From positions 1 to 64,000 of the forward strand of contig NZ_JAWDXO010000005.1 of assembly GCF_032477075.1 (NCBI RefSeq): DNA of 64,000 nt. The letters are read 5' to 3'. Below the pieces are notes generated by a model. The model was not told where the DNA came from and did no database searches. It saw only the letters and a list, made by a program, of their open reading frames with translations. The position numbers and the translations under genes were made by a program. This stretch comes from Fusobacterium sp. (lineage in GTDB: Bacteria > Fusobacteriota > Fusobacteriia > Fusobacteriales > Fusobacteriaceae). Below are positions 8,145-17,954 of this stretch, piece by piece; within the stretch, counting starts at the first letter, position 1, and each line of letters opens with the position of its first letter.

Positions 8145-10790
8145 CTATTTTTTTATTACAAATTTTTTTCTTATTATATCAACTGGTATAATAGTGAATG
8201 CCATAATAATTACTACTGCCCATTCTTTTAAAGTTAGTCCATAGCAACTTAAAACAACTCCACCTAAGTATGTCATAATAATTTGTACAATAACAATAAG
8301 AATAATTATATTAAGGAATCCTTTATTTTCAAAAATATTATCAAATAAATTAGTTTTCTCCGTTCTAGCATTAAAAGCATTAAAAACAGATATAAATATA
8401 AAGAAAGTAAAATACCCAGTTAGAAGATATTCATTATTTATTCCTGGTCTAAATAAAGCCTTTATTTGTGGAGTAAGAAGGAAGAACATACTTAATATAA
8501 ATGTCCAAATACTTCCAGTGAATATAGCACTCCACATATAACTACTGACAATATTTTCTTCTCTGCGTTTAGGTTTTTCCTGCATAAATCTTTTCAAAGC
8601 TGGTTCTCCACCAAATGCCAGAGCTGCTAAAGTATCCATAACTAAATTTACCCATAAAATCTGAGTAATTGAAAGAGGATTTTCCATTCCAAGTAAAGGG
8701 GAAACAAATGATACCATTACTGCAGCTACATTGATTGTAAGCTGAAATATTATAAATTTCCTAATAGAATTGAAAATTGTTCTTCCATAAAGAATAGCTT
8801 TTTCAATAGACATAAAGTTATCATCTAGTATAACAATATCTGAAGCTTCTTTAGCTACTTCTGTACCACCACCCATAGCAAATCCAACATCAGCTTTTTT
8901 CAAGGCAGGAGAATCATTAACTCCATCTCCTGTCATTCCTACTACAAGATTCAACTCTTGAGCTATTTTTACAAGTCTAGATTTATCACTTGGCAAAGCT
9001 CTTGAGACTACTTTAATATTTTTCATTTGAGCAGCAATCTCACTATCTGTCATTTGAGCTAGTTCATCAGAAGTATAAACTAAATCTGTATCTTTAGTAA
9101 GAAGTCCAGCTTCTTCAGCAATAGCTACAGCAGTATCCTTTCTATCGCCAGTTATCATTACTACTTGTATTCCTGCCCCTTGCGCCTCTTTTATAGCAGA
9201 AATAGATTCAGGTCTTACTTCATCCCTAATACCTATAATACCAATTAAAGTACAATCTTCAATTTCTTTATCATCCTCATGTATTCTTTTCTCACAGCTT
9301 GCAAATGCTAATACCCTTATAGCTCTTCTGGCAAGCTCATTTATTATATTTTCTATTTTATCATAGTCATTAAACTCTTTTTTCTCTCCTTCTTCAGTAT
9401 AATAATATTTACATTTTGAAAGAAGTTTTTCAGGAGCTCCTTTTACTAGTGTAATATCACAGTCACCAGTTACTGAACAGGCAGAATATTTATTTGTACT
9501 ATTAAACGGCAATGAACAACAGACTTCCACATTCAAATCACAACAGTTTTTTCCAACAAAGCCGAGAATAGCTCTTTCAGTAGCATTTCCTCCCACTATC
9601 TTAATATTATCTCCATCTCCTGTAATAAGAGCATTTGTATTTTTGAATATATTAAGGGAAAATATTTTTTTTAATTCATCAGAAATATGGTCATATTTTT
9701 TAGTTTCCTTACCAGATCCATCCACAAATAATATTGTCTCTAATTTTCCTTTAGTAATAGTCCCTGTTTTATCTGAAAAAAGGATATTCAAGCTTCCAGC
9801 AGTTTCAATACCTACTATTTTTCTTACTAATACATTATCTTTCAGCATTTTTGACATATTCAATGCTGATACAATAGCTATCATTAATGGAAGACCTTCT
9901 GGAACAGCCATAACTATAATGATAACAGCAAGCATAACAGCATGAATTAAGTCATTCACTAAAACCATCCAGTTAGAACAATAAGCAATAATTCTTGTCA
10001 TTTCAAATCCATTATGTATTACAATTCTTTGAAATAGAAGTGCTATTGCTATTGCTATACCACCAATATATCCAAATTTACTGATGTCATCTGCAAGTTT
10101 TCCAAGCTTTAATTTTAATGGAGATTCTCTATCATCATCTATTTGTAATTCACTTGCTATCTGACCATATATACTCTTATCTCCAACTACAGTAACTTCC
10201 ATCACAGAATTCCCAGAACAGACAACTGCACCTCTGAATACTTTATATGGATTTAAAAAATCCATTGAAGCCTCTTCATCTTTATAATCTTCTGGCAATG
10301 GTTTTTTAGTGGCTTCCTTAGTTTCACCATTTAAAACAGATTGATCCACCTTAATAGTTCCATCTGTAATTATTCCATCTGCAGGAATCTTATCTCCAGA
10401 TTGAAGTAAGATCCAATCTCCTACTACTATATCATTAATAGATATTTCAGTTACTTCATTGTTTCTATATACTTTACACATTATTCTTGAAGCTTCTTCT
10501 TGAAGCTTCTGGAAAGCATTTTCATTTCTATATTCAGAAAATGTAGAAACAAATGTAGCAAGTATGACAGCTACAGCTATACCAAAAGGTTCATACCATT
10601 CTGTTTGCCCCATGAATGTAAAAATAACATTGATAATCAGAGCTACACACAATATTTTTATCATTGGATCGCCAAAGTTATCCTTTAATTTATCAAAAAA
10701 ACTTTCTGTTTCTTGTTCTGTAATTATATTGCTACCAAATTTTTCTTTTGATGCTACAACTTCTAAATCTGTTAATCCCCTCTTTTTCAA
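8145..10790 (-). CDS. P-type Ca2+-transporting ATPase (type IIB, PMCA-like)
   Basis: An 881-aa membrane cation pump. The phosphorylation motif is LFSDKTGTITKG, with LNGETKEA in the actuator domain, KGAPE in the nucleotide domain, and MITGDRKDTA and GMTGDGVNDSPALKKADVGFAMG in the hinge. Membrane segment 4 carries AVPEGLPLMIAIVSA, the PEGLP form seen in type IIB calcium pumps, and the C-terminal part has MDTLAALAFGGEPA. About ten membrane segments. The start appears to be TTG (10790), 10 bases after AAGGAGG, so translation may be weak. Its place inside a Ter operon fits calcium homeostasis alongside the calcium-binding TerD proteins. Confidence 0.9.
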   Translation of the reverse strand: MKKRGLTDLEVVASKEKFGSNIITEQETESFFDKLKDNFGDPMIKILCVALIINVIFTFMGQTEWYEPFGIAVAVILATFVSTFSEYRNENAFQKLQEEASRIMCKVYRNNEVTEISINDIVVGDWILLQSGDKIPADGIITDGTIKVDQSVLNGETKEATKKPLPEDYKDEEASMDFLNPYKVFRGAVVCSGNSVMEVTVVGDKSIYGQIASELQIDDDRESPLKLKLGKLADDISKFGYIGGIAIAIALLFQRIVIHNGFEMTRIIAYCSNWMVLVNDLIHAVMLAVIIIVMAVPEGLPLMIAIVSALNMSKMLKDNVLVRKIVGIETAGSLNILFSDKTGTITKGKLETILFVDGSGKETKKYDHISDELKKIFSLNIFKNTNALITGDGDNIKIVGGNATERAILGFVGKNCCDLNVEVCCSLPFNSTNKYSACSVTGDCDITLVKGAPEKLLSKCKYYYTEEGEKKEFNDYDKIENIINELARRAIRVLAFASCEKRIHEDDKEIEDCTLIGIIGIRDEVRPESISAIKEAQGAGIQVVMITGDRKDTAVAIAEEAGLLTKDTDLVYTSDELAQMTDSEIAAQMKNIKVVSRALPSDKSRLVKIAQELNLVVGMTGDGVNDSPALKKADVGFAMGGGTEVAKEASDIVILDDNFMSIEKAILYGRTIFNSIRKFIIFQLTINVAAVMVSFVSPLLGMENPLSITQILWVNLVMDTLAALAFGGEPALKRFMQEKPKRREENIVSSYMWSAIFTGSIWTFILSMFFLLTPQIKALFRPGINNEYLLTGYFTFFIFISVFNAFNARTEKTNLFDNIFENKGFLNIIILIVIVQIIMTYLGGVVLSCYGLTLKEWAVVIIMAFTIIPVDIIRKKFVIKK

Positions 10791-10820
10791 AATATTTTAT
10801 CCTCCTTAGATGTTTTTCCT

Positions 10821-11567
10821 CTATTCTTGAAATTTTTTTACTATTTGCAGCACTTTATCTGAAAAAAGTTCTTTTTCAGATATAACATATTGTTCTCCCT
10901 GACTGGATAAAAAAATTTTTAACTGTTCAGGAAAAATAGATATATTTGCTTTTTCTAACATTGGAATATCCATTTCGCTATCTCCTGCACAGATTACTGT
11001 ATCAGCTTCTAAAAAATTTTTTAATCTTTCTAAAGAAGTTCCTTTATTCAGTTCTTTAGGAAATATATATAATTTTTCTCCATGATTATGTATATCTACA
11101 AGTTCTTGATTTAGATTATCTTTTAATTTTTTTATGACTATTTCTATATTAAAACCTTTAGTAAAAATAAAAAGTTCATCTACTTTTCTAACTTCAAAAT
11201 ATATATTCTCATCTTCTGTTAGCAGTTTCATTCCTTTTTCCAGTTCTTTCATAGATTTTTTTGATATTTCTAATGATTTTTGATACCATTCACTGACAGT
11301 TTCCCCTCTATATAGGAGAATTCCCCCATTAGCTACAAGAGCATACTGTGGCTGATAATTTTCAAAAAATTTTATCCTTTGATATTGCTCCAGAGAGCGT
11401 GTTGTTATAGGAATAAAATTCACTTCTTTTAACAATTCATGGGAAATTTTTGACATATAAGAAAGTTTTTTCCCATTTTTTGTTTCTACAAGTATTTTAT
11501 CTTTTCCTATATCTCTTTTATATGAATATATTAAAGTATTATCCAAATCTGTTGTAAAAATTTTCAT
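10821..11567 (-). CDS. HAD-superfamily hydrolase of the Ter biosynthetic module
   Basis: A 248-aa Cof/sucrose-phosphatase-like HAD protein. Motif I is FTTDLDNTLIYS at the N-terminus, motif II is ITTRS, a conserved Lys lies in the cap-proximal region, and motif IV is CAGDSEMDIPML near residue 200. I start it at ATG 11567, preceded by AAAGGA, rather than at an upstream in-frame TTG that overlaps the ATP-grasp stop. HAD enzymes of this kind are part of the proposed Ter-linked nucleotide-like metabolite pathway. It follows the ATP-grasp gene by 11 bases. Confidence 0.82.
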   Translation of the reverse strand: MKIFTTDLDNTLIYSYKRDIGKDKILVETKNGKKLSYMSKISHELLKEVNFIPITTRSLEQYQRIKFFENYQPQYALVANGGILLYRGETVSEWYQKSLEISKKSMKELEKGMKLLTEDENIYFEVRKVDELFIFTKGFNIEIVIKKLKDNLNQELVDIHNHGEKLYIFPKELNKGTSLERLKNFLEADTVICAGDSEMDIPMLEKANISIFPEQLKIFLSSQGEQYVISEKELFSDKVLQIVKKFQE

Positions 11568-11578
11568 TTTTATTCCTT

Positions 11579-12592
11579 TCAAATAAGTACAGGCATCTCT
11601 ATATAAGATACTTTTTTTTCTTTTTTATCAATTTTCCAATTTTTATCTATACCTAAAAGTTGATTTACAGCTATATTAGGAATATTGATACCTGCTGCAA
11701 GACATGTATAATGTATTCCTCCAGACATTCTGGTATTTATTTCTAATAAATAAGGAATACCATTGCTATATCTAAATTGAATATTACAGGGATGTTCCAA
11801 TCCATATTTATTAAAAAAATCTTCACATATATCTAAAATTTCTTTGTCATATCTTATTATTTCTGTTCTTGTTAGTGTTTTTATTCTTGGAATAGCAATT
11901 AAGCCATTTTTTGTTTTTAAACAATCTACACTTACTTCTTCACTTTCAAGATATGGCATCAGCATCATTTCAGCAGCATTCTCTCTTTTCTTTAAAGAAT
12001 TATATACTTCTTCTGATGTAACTTTAAGTCCTTTTCTTACTAAAAAAATATCAGCATCCTTTATAGAATCATCTATTACTCTAAAACTTACAGCCCCTTC
12101 ATCTTCAACAAATTTAAAACATATTTTTTTATAATTTATTTTTAGTTTTTTATAAGCCTCAATAAATTTTTCAGCAGTATTCACTATGTAATATTCAGGA
12201 ATATTTCCAATTTTTAACATTTTGAATAATTCATATGTATTCTTTTTATTGTTAAGTTGTTTCATTTTTTCAAAATTTCTTTCTGCAAGAACCTTAACAG
12301 ATATATCCTCAAACCTTTTTATATTTTTAACTATGTAAAGCTGCTTTTTTCTTGGAATAAATATATTTATAGAATGTTTCTGACAAAACTCTAAACAATA
12401 CTGCACATATTCTTCATCACTTAAAATATCAGGTTCTTTTTCCCAATAATCACACACTGTTTTCATAACATTTTCTTCATTTCCATTAGTACCTATTACA
12501 TAAAATTCCGTCTTGCTGTCTTCTTTTATCATATTAACCATGTGATAGGCAGTACTAAACCAGTGATTGAACCAAATAATGACTTTTTTCAT
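11579..12592 (-). CDS. ATP-grasp ligase of the Ter biosynthetic module
   Basis: A 337-aa ATP-grasp protein. The N-terminal Rossmann-like part (KKVIIWFNHWFSTAYHMVNM) is followed by the ATP-binding region with KICFKFVEDEGAVSFRVI and a C-terminal metal-binding block YLLEINTRMSGGIHY (Glu and Asn ligands). This fits the ATPgrasp_Ter type of ligase, which is expected to join a carboxylate to an amine or nucleotide-like substrate; the actual substrate is unknown. It lies between TerD and the HAD hydrolase in the operon. Confidence 0.8.
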   Translation of the reverse strand: MKKVIIWFNHWFSTAYHMVNMIKEDSKTEFYVIGTNGNEENVMKTVCDYWEKEPDILSDEEYVQYCLEFCQKHSINIFIPRKKQLYIVKNIKRFEDISVKVLAERNFEKMKQLNNKKNTYELFKMLKIGNIPEYYIVNTAEKFIEAYKKLKINYKKICFKFVEDEGAVSFRVIDDSIKDADIFLVRKGLKVTSEEVYNSLKKRENAAEMMLMPYLESEEVSVDCLKTKNGLIAIPRIKTLTRTEIIRYDKEILDICEDFFNKYGLEHPCNIQFRYSNGIPYLLEINTRMSGGIHYTCLAAGINIPNIAVNQLLGIDKNWKIDKKEKKVSYIEMPVLI

Positions 12593-12607
12593 TATTCCTC
12601 CAATTTA

Positions 12608-12632
12608 GAAGGGAGCAGCATATGCTCCCTTC
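12608..12632 (-). other. Intercistronic hairpin
   Basis: A perfect 10-bp stem GAAGGGAGCA/TGCTCCCTTC lies between a TerD gene and the ATP-grasp gene. No U-tract follows on the minus strand, so it is more likely an RNA-processing or stability element than a terminator. Confidence 0.5.
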
Positions 12633-12637
12633 ATTTA

Positions 12638-13234
12638 TTATTTATATCTAGCTGCTAGTTCACCAATACCATCATCAGTCGTTCCTTGACCTATTGCATT
12701 AAATTTCCATTCTTCATTATGACGATATACTTCTCCAAATATCAGAGCAGTACATCCACTATAGTCATCTGTCAAATTATATCTGCACATTTCTTTATTT
12801 GTCTTAGTATCAATTAGCCTTATAAAAGCATTTTTTATCATTCCAAAATGCTGTTTTCTGTCTTTGGCTTTAAATATATTAACAACTATTACTATTTTAT
12901 CATAATTTTGAGGGACTTTTTTTAATTCAACAATAATCTGTTCATCATCTCCATCTCCCTCACCTGTAAGATTATCTCCTGTATGTCTTACAGAATTAGT
13001 ATAATGTTTTAGATTTCCAAAATAAACAATATCTTTTTTATCTATCATTTTACCATTTTGAAGAAGCATTGCTGTAGCATCACAATCTATATTAGCTTTT
13101 TTGCCAAGCATTGAAAAAAAACCGCTTTTTTCTTCTGAGGCTTGATCCCACCCAAGCCCTAATATAATTTTATCTAAAGAACTATTATCTTTTGTCAGGC
13201 TTATCTTTTGCCCTTTTTGTAAACTTATTGACAT
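12638..13234 (-). CDS. TerD-family protein, divergent paralogue
   Basis: A 198-aa TerD paralogue. It keeps GDNLTGEGDGDDEQIIVEL and the FGMIKNAFIRL and GEVYRHNEEWKFNAIGQG blocks, but the first acidic segment is altered (NIDCDATAMLL instead of DFDLDAAAFL) and a 10-residue insert with KSGFFSMLGKK precedes it. The insert resembles the GFLASLLGG insert of the TerA-like protein in the same operon. It is the downstream member of three tandem TerD genes and probably arose by duplication followed by specialisation. Confidence 0.88.
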   Translation of the reverse strand: MSISLQKGQKISLTKDNSSLDKIILGLGWDQASEEKSGFFSMLGKKANIDCDATAMLLQNGKMIDKKDIVYFGNLKHYTNSVRHTGDNLTGEGDGDDEQIIVELKKVPQNYDKIVIVVNIFKAKDRKQHFGMIKNAFIRLIDTKTNKEMCRYNLTDDYSGCTALIFGEVYRHNEEWKFNAIGQGTTDDGIGELAARYK

Positions 13235-13252
13235 AATATTATTCTCCTTTTT

Positions 13253-13834
13253 CTAATCAATATCTATTCCATAGTTGATGCAAAGAGCAGCTAAACCTCC
13301 TTGATATCCACTTCCTATTGCATTAAATTTCCATTCTCCATTATTTTTATAGAGCTCTCCAAATACTGCTGCTGTTTCAATTGAAAAATCTTCTCCTAAA
13401 TCATATTTCAGTATCTCATTATTTACATCTTCGTCAACTATTCTTATATATGCATTTGATATCTGTCCAAAATTCTGCCTTCTTTCCTCAGCTTCATATA
13501 TGGTAGCAGTAAATATTATCCTTATAATATTTTCAGGAACTTTAGAAAGATCAATGGCTATTTGCTCATCATCTCCATCTCCATCACCAGTTCTATTATC
13601 ACCCATATGAATTACAGAACTACTGCTGTGTTTTAAGTTACCATAAAAAACAAAATCACTCTGTGAAGTTACCTTCCCATTTTCACCCAAGAGAAATGCA
13701 GCTGAATCTAGATCAAAATCTCCTCCTGTATCAAATTTATTGGTATCCCATCCAAGTCCTACTATCAATTTTTTTAATCCAGGATTATCTTTTGTCAGAC
13801 TTACTTTTTGTCCTTTTTTTAAACTGATTCCCAT
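13253..13834 (-). CDS. terD: TerD-family calcium-binding stress protein
   Basis: A 193-aa TerD protein with both calcium-binding stretches (GGDFDLDSAAFLLGENG, GDNRTGDGDGDDEQIAIDL), FGQISNAYIRIVDED and GELYKNNGEWKFNAIGSGYQGGLAALC. It is the middle gene of a tandem triplet and most like its upstream neighbour, so the pair is a recent duplication. Co-transcribed with the surrounding Ter genes (spacing under 25 bases both sides). Confidence 0.93.
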   Translation of the reverse strand: MGISLKKGQKVSLTKDNPGLKKLIVGLGWDTNKFDTGGDFDLDSAAFLLGENGKVTSQSDFVFYGNLKHSSSSVIHMGDNRTGDGDGDDEQIAIDLSKVPENIIRIIFTATIYEAEERRQNFGQISNAYIRIVDEDVNNEILKYDLGEDFSIETAAVFGELYKNNGEWKFNAIGSGYQGGLAALCINYGIDID

Positions 13835-13858
13835 TTGCTTACCTCCAAAAATTGAAAA

Positions 13859-14440
13859 TTATGCTACTTCTATTCCAAAGTTAGCACAAAGAGCTGCTAA
13901 ACCTCCTTGGAATCCACTTCCTACTGCATTAAATTTCCATTCTCCAGCATGTCTATAAATTTCTCCAACTACAACTGCTGTTTCAATTGAGAAGTCTTCT
14001 CCAAGATCATATCTGATAAGCTCTTGGTTATTACTTTCATTTACCACTCTTATATAGGCATTTGATATTTGTCCAAAATTTTGTCTTCTTGTTTCTGAAT
14101 CATAAATAGTAACAGTAAATACAACTTTTTCTACATTAGCAGGGATTTTAGATAAATCTACCTTTATTTGTTCATCATCCCCATCTCCTTCACCTGTTAA
14201 GTTATCCCCCATATGTTCTACTGAACCACTTTTATGAATAAGATTACCATAAAAAACAAATTCTTCTTGTGAAGGAACTTTTCCATTTGCACCTGTTAAA
14301 AATGCTGCTGCATCTAAATCAAAATCAGCTCCACCATCATATTTGTTAGTATCCCATCCAAGACCAATCACAAGATTTTTTAACCCAGCATTTCCTTTTG
14401 TTAAGTCTACTTTTTGTCCCTTTGTTAAGTTTATTGGCAT
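13859..14440 (-). CDS. terD: TerD-family calcium-binding stress protein
   Basis: A 193-aa TerD protein beginning MPINLTKGQKVDLTKGN. It has GADFDLDAAAFLTGANG, GDNLTGEGDGDDEQIKVDL, FGQISNAYIRVVNES and GEIYRHAGEWKFNAVGSGFQGGLAALC. I place the start at 14440, 9 bases after GAGGAG; an ATG nine bases earlier abuts the ribosome site. First of the three tandem TerD genes, directly downstream of telA. Confidence 0.93.
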   Translation of the reverse strand: MPINLTKGQKVDLTKGNAGLKNLVIGLGWDTNKYDGGADFDLDAAAFLTGANGKVPSQEEFVFYGNLIHKSGSVEHMGDNLTGEGDGDDEQIKVDLSKIPANVEKVVFTVTIYDSETRRQNFGQISNAYIRVVNESNNQELIRYDLGEDFSIETAVVVGEIYRHAGEWKFNAVGSGFQGGLAALCANFGIEVA

Positions 14441-14476
14441 ATTAATCATCTCCTCAATTTTTATAGTAAAAAAGTC

Positions 14477-15607
14477 TTACTTATCACCAAACATTTTATT
14501 AAAGTCATCTTTTATAGCTTTTAGACGTGCTTGATCTTCAATACGTTTTCTAGAAGCACTTTCTTGTATTTGCTTTGTTTCCTCTATTCCTTTTACAATA
14601 GTTTTCCAAGTTGTTTCTAAAGTTTCGATTTTTATAGAACTTCCAGAAGCCAACTGTGCTGCAAGCTTACTCTGTTCTGAAGTATTTTGAGCATTTTTAA
14701 TCAGCATCTCATTTGTTTTTTCATCAAGAGCAGCCATTGCTTCAGCTTGTATACGCTGTCTTTTCAGCAATATAGCTTGTGAAAGAGCCTGCTTAAATAT
14801 AGGAAGTGTGATTATAAAAGCTGAGTTTATTTTTCTTATAAGATTTACATTACTAAATTGCATAGTTTTTAACATAGGAATAGACTGCATAGCCACATTT
14901 TCTGCTATTCTTAGGTCTTGTGTCCTCTGTTCCAGCATTTGTTTTGCTTGTACTAAACTTGTTAATTCAAATTGAATGCTTTTATCATTTGACTTTTCCA
15001 TCTCTTCAGTTCTTTGAGTAATAAAAGTGTCTATTTCCTTTATTCCTTGTTCTCCTGCCAGAATATATTTCAAAAGTTCATGATAATAATTTACATTTGT
15101 TTGAAACATCGTTTCAAGTTTTTTATTTGACTGTTTGATTTCAACTTCATATTGTTTTAGCTTCACATAGATTTTATCTATTTCATCTCCCATTGTATGG
15201 TATTTATCCAATATTTTTTCAAGTTGTTTTTTTAGATTTCCAAATATTCTTTCTAAAAATCCTGGTTTTTCTCTGATTTCATCAATGTCAAACTTACTCA
15301 TTATCTTTCCAAGAAGTGTAAGCATTTCTCCAGTATCATTAATTTGAGCCATATTCATGCTTTTTAATACAGCATCAGAACATCTAGATATTTCTTCAGC
15401 AACTTCTCCTCCAAAAGAGATTATAGTTTCAGTATCATAAACAGATATTGAACTTACAAGATTGTCTACTTCACGTGAGTCTAAAAGCTTTTGAGTCATT
15501 TCACTTCTATCAGCCTGTATATTAAATTGTTTTACCTCAGCTTCAACTATAGTCATATTATTTTCATCAACAACTACAGGTTCTGTCGAATTCATTTTTA
15601 TTCCCAT
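14477..15607 (-). CDS. telA: TelA-like toxic anion resistance protein
   Basis: A 376-aa soluble, largely alpha-helical protein of the TelA family (PF05816). Recognisable are the N-terminal SISVYDTETIISFGGEVAEEI, the central LGNLKKQLEKILDKYHTMGDEIDKI coiled region, and the long helical segment IKEIDTFITQRTEEMEKSN...TLVQAKQMLEQRTQDLRIAENVAMQ. The start at 15607 is 10 bases after AAGGGG. TelA with TerD is the core of Ter stress systems in Firmicutes (YceH next to YceC-E in Bacillus). Molecular role unknown. Confidence 0.88.
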   Translation of the reverse strand: MGIKMNSTEPVVVDENNMTIVEAEVKQFNIQADRSEMTQKLLDSREVDNLVSSISVYDTETIISFGGEVAEEISRCSDAVLKSMNMAQINDTGEMLTLLGKIMSKFDIDEIREKPGFLERIFGNLKKQLEKILDKYHTMGDEIDKIYVKLKQYEVEIKQSNKKLETMFQTNVNYYHELLKYILAGEQGIKEIDTFITQRTEEMEKSNDKSIQFELTSLVQAKQMLEQRTQDLRIAENVAMQSIPMLKTMQFSNVNLIRKINSAFIITLPIFKQALSQAILLKRQRIQAEAMAALDEKTNEMLIKNAQNTSEQSKLAAQLASGSSIKIETLETTWKTIVKGIEETKQIQESASRKRIEDQARLKAIKDDFNKMFGDK

Positions 15608-15643
15608 TATAATCATACCCCTTTTCTTTAGTTTTATAATTTT

Positions 15644-17917
15644 TTAATTCATAAGGTTAAGAAGCGATCTTAACCCAAATCTTTCTTTTTTTATATCAAA
15701 TTTTTTCTTTTCCTTATCATAAATTGGTATTTTCATATCATAAACATATTCTCCAATTTGATGCTTCACAAATATATTTTTTTCAAAGTGTCCATCAACA
15801 CTTTGATACCCTGTTGGAACAAAAAGAAGAATATCAAATCCTAAAAATTTTAAGAAAGCTGTAATTATTCCATCTTCTTTACTCCCCATTTGTTCAGTAG
15901 TATCAACTATTACTAATTTTGGTATTTTTTTAGTGAAGTCATATTTTTGTATAAGTCTCAATATTTCTATATCAAGATTAAGTATTGTATTTAATATTGT
16001 AAATTCTATACCATTACTGAAAGTTCCAGGTATGATACCACTATCTAATAATTGCTGAGCTTTTTCAAAAATGTAATTCTGCATTTCATCTCTGATAAAT
16101 TTATAATTATATGAAGGATGTTTTTTTATTACTTCCACTTGTATTTTCTTATTTTTTATAAATGAAACTACTGATTGTCCCAAAGTTTTTTTATTTTTTT
16201 CACTTATAAAAGGAAGATTTTTTATAAATATTCCTTCTGGCTGTAAGAACTGTTCTATTATTTTCCAATAACTATTTTTATCTTTATTTGGAACTCCACA
16301 TATTTTAGAACATATTACTGGAACCATTACTCTATCAGAAAGTATTTCAAAATTTTGTCTATATTTAGCTTCTTGATTCCATAATATTCCAATCTCTTCA
16401 TAGGTAGTTTGTAAAGTAATTGGAATAGCATTTTTAAATTGATTTTGTCTAAATAAACCAGAATCTTGATATAAAAGTGAATCCAAATCTCGTTCAGCAT
16501 TATATGCTGTTGTCCCAAAATTTATATTTTCTAATTTTTTAGGAAATTTTCCTAAAGGAATAGAGAACTGATTTGTTTCTTCAAATAACAGTTTATCACT
16601 TATATTGCATTCTAAAGTTTTATCAGGACAAAATATTATAACATCAACTGGAATTCTTGCTAAAAGTCTTATAAACAGCTTTTCATTTTCATTTCTACAG
16701 CTGCCATAATAAATAAATACAGGATATTTTTTTAAATCTATTTTTTTGAATAGTACAGAAATATATCTATTTATCCAGCATAAAAGTATTACTCCGCTAT
16801 TGCTTAATTTTTGCAGCCTTTCATCTTTATTTTCTGTCATTATTTCAGCAAAAGCTTTCTTTAAAAGAAGTTCAAGCTCAGAATTTTGTTTAAAGGAAAT
16901 ATTATTAGAAAGCTCATTTATCAGTTCTATAGAATTTTGATATAGTTTTTTCTTTATTTGCTGTACCTCTAACCCATCAGGATTATGTATTCCACCTTCT
17001 ATGATTAATACTTCTCTTTCACTGCTGCTCAGTTTTAATTTCCATTTAAATAGTTCATTCATAAAATTATTTTTATCTTCAACACCTGTCATTTTGACAA
17101 ACATATTATAATAATAATTATCTTTATTTCCCCTCATATTTGAAGATTTTAAAGAATCTTCAAATATATATCCAGCAGTAATCCAGGTATTTGTACTCAT
17201 TATTCCCTGAGGTTGAACTATTTTTATTTGTTTTTTTTCATTAGGTTCATTGTATTTTTTTATTTCCAATGCTGTTATAGAAAAATCTTTTGGAAATGGT
17301 TGAGGGTTATCGTTTGGTATAATATAAGATAAAGCTGAATTCCTATCTAGATTTATATCTTCTCCAGTTTGAAGGAGAATTATATCACATCCTGCTTTAG
17401 CAAGTATATTTAGCATTTTTAATTCATGGTTGCTTGCATTTCCATCAAAAAGAATTTTAGGAACATTATCTTTTCCCAATGCTTTTAATACAGATTGAAA
17501 TCTATAATAGAACCAACACATATATTTTACATAAGTATTTTTTAAAATATTAATATTTTTACCCTCTTTTTCCAATATTTTTAATTCTTCAAAAAGAGCT
17601 TCTATTATTATTGTAATTTGAATTTCTGAAAGTTGAGGTATCCATTTTTTCATAGTTTTTTCCATGAATACTTTATCCATTATGAAGTTTTTTCCAGTCA
17701 TTTCAATAAAATAATTTATTCTTTCCTGAGTTGGGTTTTGAATATTATTTTTTATGTAGACCCCACATATTTTTACTTGTTCTAAGTACTTAAAGAGAAA
17801 ATCTTCTATTTTTATACTGTATGAAGTTACTCTGTAAAAATATATGCCTTTAGGACTTCTTTCACTATATTTTTTAAAAAAATCATCTGTATTGTTAAAT
17901 TTTATCTTTTCTACCAT
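15644..17917 (-). CDS. yceG: YceG-like component of the Ter biosynthetic module
   Basis: A 757-aa soluble protein that I assign to the YceG family (PF14266) by the C-terminal block KFLGFDILLFVPTGYQSVDGHF...HQIGEYVYDM and by position beside telA. The protein contains two copies of one unit: Trp135...Gly159...Glu165...Asp178 and Trp381...Gly405...Glu412...Asp425, each with a WxxxYxxxL helix, a strand ending in YxG or DG, and a GCDII/PVDVII strand. The same unit occurs in the serine protease gene of this operon. GAGGAA precedes the ATG. Function is unknown beyond its constant association with Ter genes. Confidence 0.78.
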   Translation of the reverse strand: MVEKIKFNNTDDFFKKYSERSPKGIYFYRVTSYSIKIEDFLFKYLEQVKICGVYIKNNIQNPTQERINYFIEMTGKNFIMDKVFMEKTMKKWIPQLSEIQITIIIEALFEELKILEKEGKNINILKNTYVKYMCWFYYRFQSVLKALGKDNVPKILFDGNASNHELKMLNILAKAGCDIILLQTGEDINLDRNSALSYIIPNDNPQPFPKDFSITALEIKKYNEPNEKKQIKIVQPQGIMSTNTWITAGYIFEDSLKSSNMRGNKDNYYYNMFVKMTGVEDKNNFMNELFKWKLKLSSSEREVLIIEGGIHNPDGLEVQQIKKKLYQNSIELINELSNNISFKQNSELELLLKKAFAEIMTENKDERLQKLSNSGVILLCWINRYISVLFKKIDLKKYPVFIYYGSCRNENEKLFIRLLARIPVDVIIFCPDKTLECNISDKLLFEETNQFSIPLGKFPKKLENINFGTTAYNAERDLDSLLYQDSGLFRQNQFKNAIPITLQTTYEEIGILWNQEAKYRQNFEILSDRVMVPVICSKICGVPNKDKNSYWKIIEQFLQPEGIFIKNLPFISEKNKKTLGQSVVSFIKNKKIQVEVIKKHPSYNYKFIRDEMQNYIFEKAQQLLDSGIIPGTFSNGIEFTILNTILNLDIEILRLIQKYDFTKKIPKLVIVDTTEQMGSKEDGIITAFLKFLGFDILLFVPTGYQSVDGHFEKNIFVKHQIGEYVYDMKIPIYDKEKKKFDIKKERFGLRSLLNLMN

Positions 17918-17954
17918 TTTTCCTCACATTCCACACAGTTATTCTCTTTTATTT

